From the NCBI GenBank assembly GCA_018292915.2, contig JACVVK020000095.1, forward strand, positions 540,001-604,000: 64,000 nt of DNA, written 5' to 3'. The notes under the pieces were generated by a model that worked only from the letters and a program-made list of their open reading frames with translations, had not been told where the DNA came from and searched no databases. Positions 42,743-52,312 of this stretch are shown here, piece after piece; position 1 is the first letter of the stretch, and the number at the start of each line of letters is the position of its first letter. Both the position numbers and the translations under genes were made by a program. The DNA comes from Batillaria attramentaria. Taxonomy: Eukaryota; Mollusca; Gastropoda; Batillariidae.

Positions 42743-45620
42743 GCGCGCGCACACACACACACACACAATGAGAGGTTGAACCACTGAGCTACAGACAATC
42801 TTTGATAAGTACTGTCTTATATTAACTTAGATAGCTCTTTGTAGGATGAAGCCATCAGCTTATTCTGTCTACTTATTTTTTAACACCAAATGGAGTCTTG
42901 GTGGTGATGGTTAATAACAAAGGATACAAAGGATACAGAACATTTAACCCCGAGGGGGGGGGGGGGGGAAGTAAAGTAACAAAGTTTATTCCAAGGTGGA
43001 CATTAGTACACCATTTAAAACACGAAATCAAACATCATGCTCCTAATGTCATGGTGTGATCCATCGTTAGTCTTTATGTCTGGTGAAAATTATTGCAATG
43101 TAGTTCATGCCATAAATTTTTGAAGCCATTAGCAGAGACCCAGCAGTTGGTTTGTTGTAGGACAGACTTTCTTTCTCACTCCCAAAATCAATACATTGTG
43201 CCAAGACCTGGCAGCTTAATGGCGGACACTCCCTAATAAATGCCTTTTATGACAGATTCCCTGTAAAGTGAGGGCTGACAAGCTGTAAGTTTCCCTTAGC
43301 CAAACACCAAGCTGTCTCCCATGAAAAGATTACAACACTCATTATAGAGCATTATTAGGGCTGCTTTTGTTGAAACTCTGTCATTAGAGGTAGAAAAGAC
43401 TGGAAATCAATGTGGTGGTATTTGCTTTGGGGAGGGACTCCTGATGGACTACTATATTACAGTGTCCCTGTTACAGTGCCTGTGCATTACCGTCCGTTTC
43501 TAGTCAAACATGGTACTGCAATTTGTAGCTTGATTAAGGTAATGTTCAGGGTTACCATCTACAGGGACCCTAGGAAAGGCACAATGCAAAGTTCCGGGAA
43601 AAACATCCTCAGGAATATGGAAACACTTGCTCGTAGTTCTTCTGTTTGTAAATGAGATTTGTCTTGGGTGCTTGCAACCAGCCCTGGGTTTTTTTTTTTG
43701 TTTTTTTGTTTTTTCCCCTTTCCCCCCACCCTTTTCTTACTTGAAGAAGAGGTTTGAGCTAGGTTTTTCGCAAACAGCCCTGTAGATAACAGGCTTGAAG
43801 TCTTTCACCTTTTAGTGGATTTCCACCTTTGGCTAAAATTTTTCCTCTCCGCAAAAAAGTGTGTTATTTTAGTCTAATTTTTAAAAAAATTCCAAGGGAG
43901 CATGCATATATTTCATTTTCATTTCGGTTTTGTTAAAGGTGTATACTTGAACTTTTAATTGCATATTCATTCTTTTTTATTTTTTGTTGTTTTGTTGTTT
44001 TTTTTCTTGGGGGGTGGGGGGTGGTGGAAGGGAGTAGGGGTGTGTTTGGTTGGCTCCATTGCTGTTTTTTACTGTGAAGCTCAAGTTAGCTTCATTTTAG
44101 TTGATATTATTATGTCTGTTTCTAGCACATAATAAAATAAATTACAACACTGTGGTTTAGGAAATGGGGCAGATCCATGAGAACAACAGATATATGTAAT
44201 TGTATCTCAATGTAGTTCTAGTTTTCTTATTCATATTTGTCTTACAGAACACGGCCATGAATAGAGTCTAGTATAATGTTCAGCGATAAAACATTCATTT
44301 GATGGAGTCAGCAGCACTCCACTTTAACACCAGCAACTGTCATGCGGCTGTTACATCATTAGGATTAGGTAGGCTGTTTTTGGGTGTGTGTGGGAACATG
44401 AAACCAGCGAGTTCCCCATGGAAGGATTTATTCATAATTTATTGTGGTCACACCTGATTTTCAGGGATTCACCAATATTGTAGTTACATCCGTGACAGAT
44501 GGTCCACATTTATGCATCTTAGATTGTGTGGGTGATGAGCCGAACCAGTCAGATGCAGGTGTTTGTGGCCTTCCTTCTCTAATTATAAAGAAAATGATGT
44601 CAGCATAACATCATAGGTTGTGTGGGTGATGAGCCGAACTAGTCAGATGCAGGTGTTTGTGGCCAGTGGCCTTTCATCTAAATGACATCCGCATAACTTC
44701 ATAGATTGTGTGGGTGGCGAGACCAGTCTGTCAGTAGCAGGTGCTTGAAGCCTTCTTTAATTGAAAAAGAGACTTGTCTCTAGTAGCGCAGAATACCAGA
44801 AAATATCAATATCAAGATTTTGTTCAATTTGTCAGTCTGTTGTGCTTTATGTATGTTCTGGGGTTTGTTTTTTTTCGTAACACACTGCCAGCCCTTTTCG
44901 TTCTGATAACAGGCAGCCTAGCCAACAGAATTATTTGTTAGTCGTAGTCGGTGAAGAATTTCAAATCATTAAAAAGAGGAGTGATCATAACAGTCAGGGT
45001 TTCATATATCCATGTCGGACATCGGTCAAAGATGGATTCATTATCAAAATGTCTGATTACTGTCTTCATAAGGGCGGACGTTTGTCCCATCATTTCTGTA
45101 GCACAGTGGACGACATTCAAGAGAAATGTCCTATACTTTTATTGTCAGCTATGACATTTTGTCTGACTTAAGTTCCCACAGATCTATACGAAGCCCTGTT
45201 ATGGTGCTGACTTCATTGTTATTATTTTGTTTTGTTCTTATTTTTGTGTTGAGTATAAATGAAATGTTTTTCAGTGTTTCCATGGTTATTTGTATCAGAC
45301 ACATAGGAAAGCAAGAATTGACCATAATACGTGCCATGGTAACTCTGGGTTTCTATGTAGGTTTTCTGTGTAAAAGAAAATCCCCTAGTCTACAGAGCTT
45401 CAGATTGTTTTTAAATGTCATGGGCCCAATGACCCATGGCTGAGCAAAATGAGGGGTCAATTTTCAAAATGAGGGGTCATTGACAAAATCTTGAAACGAA
45501 AAAAAGTGAGAGGTGTACTAACTTTATTTAGTCCTTCTTGAAGAGGTAGCGCCTTCTTTTCTGCGCCCACACCTGAACAGCTTTTTCAAAGGGCATGTTC
45601 TGGAAGTTGGGTCCGGCATT

Positions 45621-45666
<46 letters not shown>

Positions 45667-45796
45667 GCCTCGGTCGGAGAGAGAGAGAGAGAATGACAAT
45701 GACAAACCTTTATTTTTCAATGGTATAAGATTTTGGCCATCGGCCAGTTTACAACCTTGTCGTTGCTAAACTACAGAAACTTAGTAAGGAAGCGCA

Positions 45797-45827
<31 letters not shown>

Positions 45828-46975
45828 CTTAGTAAGGAAGCACAGAGAGAGAGAGAGAGAGTTTTTCCTGACATGCATGTTTTCAAATGAAAATGTGTGA
45901 TATTTACAAAGGTTATGATATTATCCTTAAAATTAGCTGGATTGCTGGGAGCTGTACAAGGCCTGTGTCTCTCTCTCTCTCAGCCCCCCCCCCCCCCCCC
46001 CGGGCAGCCCGGCACACACACACACAGTTTAGGCCCATTTTCACTTTGGAAACGAAGTCATGCCGTTGGGGAAAAAAAGCATCATATAGATCTCTCACGC
46101 CGACGCGCTGCGGCGTTCAATTTGATGAGATCATGAATATGAAAACGACCCTACTTGCAGCTGCAGATTCAGTCCGAGCAAATGTGAGCAGAGATTGGCC
46201 TGCCACCAATTTATTTCTTCGCCGATGTTTTTTTTTTTTTTTTTTTTTGACATTTTTGATGGAGCAGTTGATACAGAAACAAGCATTTAGTTCTCGGAAT
46301 CTGCAGACGCCCAAGCCAACGCTCTGTTAATATAAGCGTTTTCATTGGATGTTCCTAATAGAGGAAACCAATGAGATTCACGTTTATTCAGCGATGTTGG
46401 CATCACTAAGTAATATAAGTAAGGTATTCGCGGATTGGCTTTCGGGAAGATCTGTCATCCAATGACGTGCTGCGATACGATACATGTTGGGCATGCAAGG
46501 CAGTGCAGAGACGCGATGTTTTTAGTTCCACTAGGCCTACTCCGATGTGTAGAAGGCCAAAAATGCGCGCGCCACACTGGCGCATACACATTAACTCTTG
46601 CGCGTCATTTTGATATTTCACGCGTCAATGGCGCGGGCGCGCCGACAATCTGAAGCTCTGCCTAGTGTTGGCTAGTTTTATGTGTAGGCTAGACACATGG
46701 GAAACAAGAACTGGCCAGAATACTGGTAGTGTTGACTTTGTGTTTGTTGTTTTCATTTCTGTATTTTTTTCTTTTTTCTGTGTAAAATAGCATCTTTCAT
46801 TGTTCGCCTGGACTGGTTATTTTTGTGTGTAGGCTAGACACATGGGAAAGCGAGCAGCCACAGTGGTTGGAGACTGAGAAGGTATTGACACATCATCGAG
46901 AAGCGCTGGAAAGCCGACACAACGCCAACATCAATCCCACGCCCACGAAACGGAGAAAAACAAAATCCAATGAAG
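39292..46975 (+). CDS. NMNAT: Nicotinamide mononucleotide adenylyltransferase (NMNAT1/3-type), 5' part, four exons
   Basis: Four exons (39,292-39,400; 40,063-40,151; 42,254-42,321; 46,833-46,975) join in frame to 136 codons. The product makes NAD+ (or its nicotinic acid form) from NMN and ATP, the last step of NAD synthesis. The nucleotide-binding motif GSFNP followed by TNMH (the (H/T)xxH motif) is present near residues 24-33. [18 protein letters not shown] is diagnostic of the animal NMNAT family. WI..DTWES..P.W.ET.KVL.HH...LE follows, then a Lys/Arg-rich stretch [11 protein letters not shown] resembling the nuclear targeting region of NMNAT1. The second half, with the conserved SSTKIR motif, was not found before 64,000, so at least one exon lies further right. 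NMNAT1 is more likely than NMNAT3 because of the basic stretch. Confidence 0.92.
40063..40151 (+). CDS. NMNAT: NMNAT exon 2
   Basis: Encodes [20 protein letters not shown] then [10 protein letters not shown]. Acceptor CTGTCAG, donor GTCTGT. Confidence 0.95.
40403..40650 (+). repeat. Minisatellite (about 71-bp unit), left part
   Basis: Repeats of GTTGTCTCTGGCTATGCTAG, ACATTCAGACAGCCTTTTGT, AAATTTTATGTCAGTGGCTG and GACATCA, about 3.5 units. It breaks off inside the word GACAGCCTTTTT where the tandem-core element begins. Confidence 0.85.
40648..41775 (-). mobile_element. Tandem-core (Pearl/Helentron-like) element, copy 2, inverted
   Basis: Matches 8,598-9,732 in opposite orientation over its whole length: the GGCTCCCTTGTG-containing end, (CTGT)n and GT microsatellite (40,700-40,761), about seven 145-bp core repeats with TCAAGGTC/GACCTTGA pairs, and the CACAAGGGAGCCATGG / CTAGAGAGGCAG end. 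It interrupts a minisatellite, whose text resumes at GTAAATTTTATGTC. Confidence 0.8.
41770..42195 (+). repeat. Minisatellite (about 71-bp unit), right part
   Basis: About six more units of the same repeat (AAGCTAGACACTGAGACAGC ... GGCTGGACATCACTATGTTG), ending 60 bp before NMNAT exon 3. Confidence 0.85.
42254..42321 (+). CDS. NMNAT: NMNAT exon 3
   Basis: Encodes [20 protein letters not shown] then WI and two bases of Arg, matching the L.PA.HR..M...A.....W. helix. Acceptor ATACAG, donor GTGTGT. Confidence 0.92.
42608..42770 (+). repeat. Compound CA/CT microsatellite
   Basis: CA run (42,608-42,656), a short break, CA, CT run (42,688-42,703), CA run (42,710-42,739), GCGC, then CA again to about 42,768. 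Confidence 0.9.
44515..44765 (+). repeat. Minisatellite, about 100-bp unit, three copies
   Basis: The segment TAGATTGTGTGGGTGATGAG, CCGAACCAGTCAGATGCAGG, TGTTTGTGGCC recurs three times, at about 44,520, 44,618 and 44,702, with decreasing similarity. Confidence 0.8.
44995..45198. mobile_element. CAGGG-TIR MITE (204 bp)
   Basis: Ends are CAGGGTTTCATATATC and GATCTATACGAAGCCCTG. The interior has GGACATCGG, GGACGTTTGTCCCAT and ATGTCCTATAC motifs, as in the sister elements. No clear TSD was found. Confidence 0.6.
46833..46975 (+). CDS. NMNAT: NMNAT exon 4
   Basis: Encodes [34 protein letters not shown] and [13 protein letters not shown]. Acceptor GTGTGTAG, donor GTACGG, phase 1. It contains a predicted basic nuclear localisation stretch. 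A partial copy of its acceptor and first 17 bases lies 145 bp upstream. Confidence 0.93.
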
Positions 46976-47005
46976 GTACGGTGTCAAGTTTAATTAATTT
47001 GGTAA

Positions 47006-47008
<3 letters not shown>

Positions 47009-47072
<64 letters not shown>
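47009..47072 (+). repeat. (GT)n microsatellite
   Basis: 64-bp uninterrupted GT run 33 bp inside the intron after NMNAT exon 4. Confidence 0.9.
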
Positions 47073-47074
<2 letters not shown>

Positions 47075-47453
47075 ACTGAAGCTTTTAACTCAGTTTCTAC
47101 CAAGTAAGTTTGGGGTTGTGCACCATTGGCCTCAAATAAAAAAAATCATAAATAATGTAATTAATTTAAATGTGGCTTAGTGGGAGTGTTGCACTTTGAT
47201 TATACTCGTGTTTGCTGCAGTAAGAGCTTTCGAGGAACCGTTAATCTTGCTTGATTTCACATACAGGGCCAGAATTAACAAGGAGGAACGGCCCCGTCCT
47301 ACAAAGTTGTTTCTCCAAATTTCATTTTATTTAGTCTGTTTTGTTGTTATTGTTGCCGTTTCTCCCCTCTCCAAGTTCTACCAATGACACTAGATCCTCT
47401 ACGACCTCGACCGATTAGTCACGTGACTGGGGGTGGGGCCGGGTGGGGGGAGA

Positions 47454-47481
<28 letters not shown>

Positions 47482-47484
<3 letters not shown>

Positions 47485-47656
47485 TGGGTGGGTGGGTGTT
47501 TAGGAGTTTAACGTCCTTTTCCACCACGTAAGGGTGCTTTCTAAGACGGGGCAACGATAGAAAGGCCAGCACAAACATTTGGCCCCAGCCGGGATTCGAA
47601 CTCTCGACCCGAGCATTGAAAGTCCAACGCTCTACCATTCGGCCACCCTGGCTCCC
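47482..47656 (-). mobile_element. tRNA-derived SINE, family A, copy 3 (left palindrome arm)
   Basis: Complete family A SINE inserted in a GA microsatellite, which continues on both sides as AGAGAGAG. Its mirror partner lies at 50,230-50,405 in the right arm. Confidence 0.88.
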
Positions 47657-47699
47657 CAGAGAGAGAGAGAGAGAGGTCAGTTCCGTGAACTAAACATTT

Positions 47700-48095
47700 G
47701 ACGTCAGCCTCAGGCAGGTCGTCATACACAGACAGAGAGATGACGTCAATTCCGCGAACTAAACATTTTCACGTCAGCCTCTAGCACTGCCATCGTCTGA
47801 GGAAGCTTGTTTATGTCTTGTGATTTCCCTGTTGGCTTTGTGGCTTCCCCGATTGAATTATTTTTCACATGAAATCTGGAAGATCTAGAGGGCTGGTGAA
47901 ATGTCGGAGGCAGTGACGATACTTGCTTATTTTGTCTGTGAACTAAGCGTTTGACGTCAGCTTCACACTGGTGGTATGACAGATGATGCTTGTGCATGTC
48001 TTGTGATTTCCCTGTTGCTTTTGTGACTTCCCTGGCTGAACTAATTTTTACATAAAATCTGGAAGATCTAGAGGGCTGGTGAAACATGGACTGGA
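47700..48095 (-). repeat. Internal 190-bp tandem duplication in left palindrome arm
   Basis: Two diverged copies of a segment running from TGACGTCAGCCT through CTTGTGATTTCCCTGTTG to GGAAGATCTAGAGGGCTGGT. A matching pair lies in the right arm at about 49,780-50,125. An open frame crosses the repeat in both arms but looks like a by-product. Confidence 0.75.
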
Positions 48096-48629
48096 ATACC
48101 TTGGATTGTACTTATGAAATCGAAAATTTGGAACTCTTTTGACCGGTGCTTCTCGCAGAAACTTGAAAAAGTTATGTTTATCTAAAAGTTCAGTTATTCT
48201 AAATGCTAAAGATATAATAGTGCAGTAGTTCCTGTCATATGTGCAGTTGTCACACTAGACAAAAACGCCGGGATGATAAGTAATTTGCAGTAGTCTTTTC
48301 ATAGATATTTGATCTTATGTGCAAACCACCCCTACCTCGGAAATATTTTTTTTACACAAAACCAGTCAGAGCTACAGAGCTGTAGCACGAATCAAGGCAG
48401 TGTGATTGGGTGAACTTCCAAAGTCTAGAAAATGAAGGAATTTGAACAACTTTTTCGAAAAAAATTCGTAACATGACCGATTTTTTAAAATTGGCGATAA
48501 CTCTTCTGAAAATGGCGGCAGGCTAAAAATCGTGAAAGGTAGCTCTGGAGAAGGTGATTTCCCATTTTATCTCAAAGTAAAAAGGCCTCCATCGAGGTGG
48601 TTTAGGAGATAGCCATCATTACATCCGTC

Positions 48630-48662
<33 letters not shown>

Positions 48663-48861
48663 TTCCCGCCAAAAAGAACGCAGCAGCAAAGTGTGCACGT
48701 AAGGTGTCTATGACGCAGATTTCGTTACGTCACTGTGTGCGTGAAAGTAAGTATTGTGTGGAGAAACGTCACAGTCTTGTTTTGTATCACTGAAACTTGC
48801 TGCTGCGCGTAGCAAAATCTGCCCCGTCTCATAAAGTTGTTTCTCTATAGAGAAACAACTT

Positions 48862-49001
48862 AAAAAGGAATGAAAAACTTGGGAAACTTGTGCGTTATGA
48901 GATGTGCTATATGGGTGAATTATAAAGTATGAGCGTGAGCGTTCACAGCATACATGTACAGGATACCAGTATTTGTCAACACAAATGGAGCAGGCTTTTT
49001 T
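48862..49001 (+). other. Palindrome spacer
   Basis: 140-bp unique spacer between two identical copies of a 28-bp perfect palindrome (48,834-48,861 and 49,002-49,029; AAGTTGTTTCTCTA and its complement). Its edges AAAAAGG and CTTTTTT are themselves partly complementary, so it may be a separate small TIR insertion. Confidence 0.7.
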
Positions 49002-49195
49002 AAGTTGTTTCTCTATAGAGAAACAACTTTATGAGACGGGGCAGATTTTGCTACGCACAGCAGCAAGTTTCAGTGATACAAGACTGTGACGTTTCTCCAC
49101 ACAATACTTACTTTCACGCACACAGTGACGTAACGAAATCTGCGTCATAGACACCTTACGTGCACACTATGCTGCTGCGTTCTTTTTGGCGGGAG

Positions 49196-49253
<58 letters not shown>

Positions 49254-50229
49254 ACGGATGTAATGATGACTATCTCCTAAACCACCTCGTTGGAGGCCTT
49301 TTTACTTTGAGATAAAATGGGAATTCACCTTCTCCAGAGCTACCTTTCACGATTTTTAGCCTGCCGCATTTTCAGAAGAGTTATCGCCAATTTTAAAAAA
49401 ATCGGTCATGTTACGAATTTTTTCGAAAAAGTTGTTCAAATTCCTTCATTTTCTAGACTTTGGAAGTTCACCCAATCACACTGCCTTGATTCGTGCTACA
49501 GCTCTGTAGCTCTGACTGGTTTTGTGTAAAAAAAATATTTCCGAGGTAGGGGTTGTTTGCATATAAGGGCCAAATATCTATGAAAAGACTCTTTCAAATT
49601 ACTCATCATTCCGGTATTTTTGTCACTTATGCCAACTGCACATATGACATGAACTACTGCACTATTATAGCTTTAGTATTAAGAATAACAGAGCTTTTAG
49701 ATAAACACATTTTTTCACGTTACTGCGAGAAGCGCTGGTCAAAAAAGTGTCCAATTTTGCAATTTCGTAAGTACAACCCGAGGCACTTAAGTCCACGTTT
49801 CATCAGCTCTCTAGATCTTCCAGATTTTATATCAAAATTAATTCAGTCACGGAAGTCACAGAAACAACAAGGAAATCACAAGATATGAAGAAGTATCACC
49901 TGACAGACGAGCAGCTTGAGGCTGACGTCAAATGTTTGGTTCACAGACAAAATCTGCAAGTATTGTCACTGCTTCCGACATTTCATCAGCCCTCTAGATC
50001 TTCCAGATTTCATGTGAAAAATAATTCAGTCGGAGAAGTCACAAAGCCAACAGGGAAATCACAAGACATGAACAAGCATCCTCAGACGATCTCAGTGCTA
50101 GAGGCTGACGTCAAAAGTTTAGTTCACGGAATTGACGTCATCTCTCTCTCTCTCTGTATGACGACCTGCCTGAGGCTGACGGCAAATGTTTAGTTCACGG
50201 AACTGACCTCTCTCTCTCTCTCTCTCTCT

Positions 50230-50405
50230 GGGGAGCCAGGGTGGCCGAATGGTAGAGCGTTGGACTTTCAATGCTTGGGCCGAGAGTTCGAATCCCGGCC
50301 GCTGGGGCCAAATATTTGTGCTGGCCTTTTTCTCGTTGCCCCGTCCTTGATATCACCCTTTTGTGGTGGAAAAGGACGTTAAACTCCTAAACACCCATCC
50401 ACCCA
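50230..50405 (+). mobile_element. tRNA-derived SINE, family A, copy 4 (right palindrome arm)
   Basis: Plus-strand family A SINE directly after a CT run, mirroring copy 3. It keeps the A-box-like AATGGTAGAGCGTTGG and the B-box-like GAGTTCGAATCCCGGC. Because it is the mirror image of copy 3, it was probably present before the arms formed. Confidence 0.88.
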
Positions 50406-50719
50406 CCCTCTATCTCCGCCTTTATCTCTCCCCCTTCTTCCCCCACCCGGCCCCACCCCCAGTCACGTGGCTAACCGGTCGAGGTCGTAGAGGATCTAGT
50501 GTCGTTGGTAGAACTTGGAGAGGGGAGAACCGGCAACAATAACAACAAAACAGACAAAATAAAATGAAGTTTGGAGAAACAACTTTGTAGGACGGGGCCG
50601 TTCCTCCTTGTTTAATACCAAACAGCGCTCTCCTGTGACATTTTACCTGATGAGAAGACTCCTGATTCTGATTGCCTGGAATGACAGTAGGGTGGGCGTT
50701 CAGACGAAATTAGTTCCTC

Positions 50720-50750
<31 letters not shown>

Positions 50751-51982
50751 TCGTGTCCTATTTTATTTTTGTATCGTTCATTTTGAAGGTGGTAACTAGA
50801 GAATGGTTCTTAATCACAGGTATCGGTGGAAAAAAAGGCACAACTTAATGATGATAAAACACAAACAAACAGACAAAAGAAGCAAACAAAAATCCAAAAA
50901 ATCCGTTTAATTTCAGCACATACACCAGTTTTGATTTCCGTCTGTCCAGATTATGTCCACTGTTTGTTTCCTGCTTTACTTTCTTACAGAATAGTGAAAT
51001 CAAGACAGAGGAAATTGCAATAGAACATGCTGTTTAGTGTGCGCCGTCAGCCTGAATTCTTACCAACAGAATTTGTATTTGAATCAGGTATGAGAAAGAA
51101 TCGTATCGATCTGTAGTGAGTGTAGTTATCTTGACCGATGGTATCAATGATACCCAAAGCACCATCAAGGTCTGTTGCTATTGGTACTAGTAGAGCAACG
51201 CAGCTGGAGGCGAGAGTGACAGAGACGTATGGACGCCGGCCTCCGATACCCAGATCGCTCTTTGCCAGATGATGGCGCTTTCACCTGACCACCCTCCGGC
51301 CTTCCTGTGTAGGGCTTGGTCAATAATCGGAAATCAGTAACCAGACGTGTTTTCAATACCCCTCACAGTCCACTGTACTCAGGTCGTCAGTACTACTGTA
51401 TAACTACTGTGGTCCTTCGAATGGCACGGCGTTATTCATGCTCACGATCTTCTGAAGTTCTCATTTTTGTACGTGTACGTGATTTTATGAGAGAAAAAAA
51501 CTATTGTCTGTGGGAATTGCACGCCCTTGAAGTGGATCACGTGTGGCTCACGTGAGAGTGTTAGGTTCCGCCTGTGGCATTTTGGGCTAAGCAGCTAAGC
51601 AAAGCGCCCATTCAAATATCAATTTTCTGTGAATTGGAACATTAGTGGGAAGGATGAGAGATGTGCTTACATTTTCAGGAGAAATCTTTACGGCTTTTTG
51701 GTGTTTTAGATGGTCTTGTTATGTACTTGTTCTCTAGATGTTTTGAAATTTGGCAACATTAATCAGTAGCAAAGGCCAAAGAGAATAAGCTGGAGTGAAT
51801 AAATTTCTCAGTTTTCTGTATTTAATTTTCCATTCCGAGATGGAATAAGAAATGTGATCATGAGTTGGAAGGACACATTTCTCGGTTTTAGGTGTTTTTG
51901 TTGTTGTTGTGTTTGTTGTTGTTTGGGTTTTTTGTCTACTGGTATATCTTTGCTTCTGCTGAATGTGGTTTCTTTGGGGTTT

Positions 51983-52312
51983 TTTGTATAGGTTATTTGC
52001 ATGTGCGCTACAAGTGAACTACGTCAGGACCCTGCGTGGTGTAATAATCATTTCATTTCCTATGTTTAGCGGCGTTCAATCAGGGTTTTTTTTTGTATAG
52101 GTTATTTGCATGTGCACTAAAAGTGAACTACGTCAAGACACTGCGTGGTGTAATAATCATTTCATTTCCTATGTTTAGCGGCGTTTAATCAGGTTTTTTT
52201 TTTTGTATAGGTTATTTGCATGTGCACTAAAAGTGAACTACGTCAAGACCCTGCGTGGTGTAATAATCATTTCATTTCCTATGTTTAGCGGCTTTCAATC
52301 AGGGGTTTTTTT
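51983..52312 (+). repeat. Minisatellite, three 110-bp units with octamer and CRE-like motifs
   Basis: Units start at about 51,986, 52,095 and 52,205 (GTATAGGTTATTTGCATGTG, then CTA.AAGTGAACTACGTCA, GTGGTGTAATAATCATTTCA, TTTCCTATGTTTAGCGGC) and are nearly identical. Each contains ATTTGCAT (a POU octamer) and TACGTCA (a CRE-like site). Confidence 0.85.

Larger units (their letters stand above)
42322..46832 (+). other. NMNAT intron 3
   Basis: 4.5 kb. It holds a complex CA/CT microsatellite (42,608-42,768), a poly-G run (42,955-42,968), a roughly 100-bp minisatellite (44,515-44,765), a CAGGG-type MITE (44,995-45,198), GT/GA microsatellites (45,620-45,690 and 45,799-45,861) and two partial look-alikes of the exon 4 start. 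No coding exon was found. Confidence 0.65.
47279..50611. repeat. Giant inverted repeat (palindrome): arms about 1.58-1.61 kb around a 140-bp spacer
   Basis: Left arm 47,279-48,861; right arm 49,002-50,611. Text at corresponding mirrored positions is complementary throughout: CAAGGAGGAACGGCCCCGTC at the outer end, the SINE, GA/CT runs, two 190-bp internal repeats and the CA/GT microsatellite. At the inner end comes GCCCCGTCTCATAAAGTTG with a 28-bp perfect palindrome. Mismatches are few near the centre and more frequent, with indels, towards the outside. TTAA occurs next to both outer ends (47,275-47,278 and 50,612-50,615), though offset by one base. It could be a foldback-type transposable element or an inverted duplication. 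Confidence 0.88.

Noticed and set aside
50228..50310. tRNA gene-like sequence with A and B boxes
   Set aside because: Part of the family A SINE; the head does not close a proper acceptor stem and the same text recurs at seven loci with target duplications. The heads at 35,263, 37,449 and 58,498 were rejected as tRNA genes for the same reason.
47275..50615. TTAA target duplication proving a piggyBac origin of the giant palindrome
   Set aside because: TTAA is present near both ends but the element ends are offset by one base and the termini do not look like piggyBac ends, so the claim is not secure.
50990..51036. Possible NMNAT exon after CTTACAG
   Set aside because: Joining it to exon 4 in the required phase gives an immediate stop, and it lacks NMNAT motifs.
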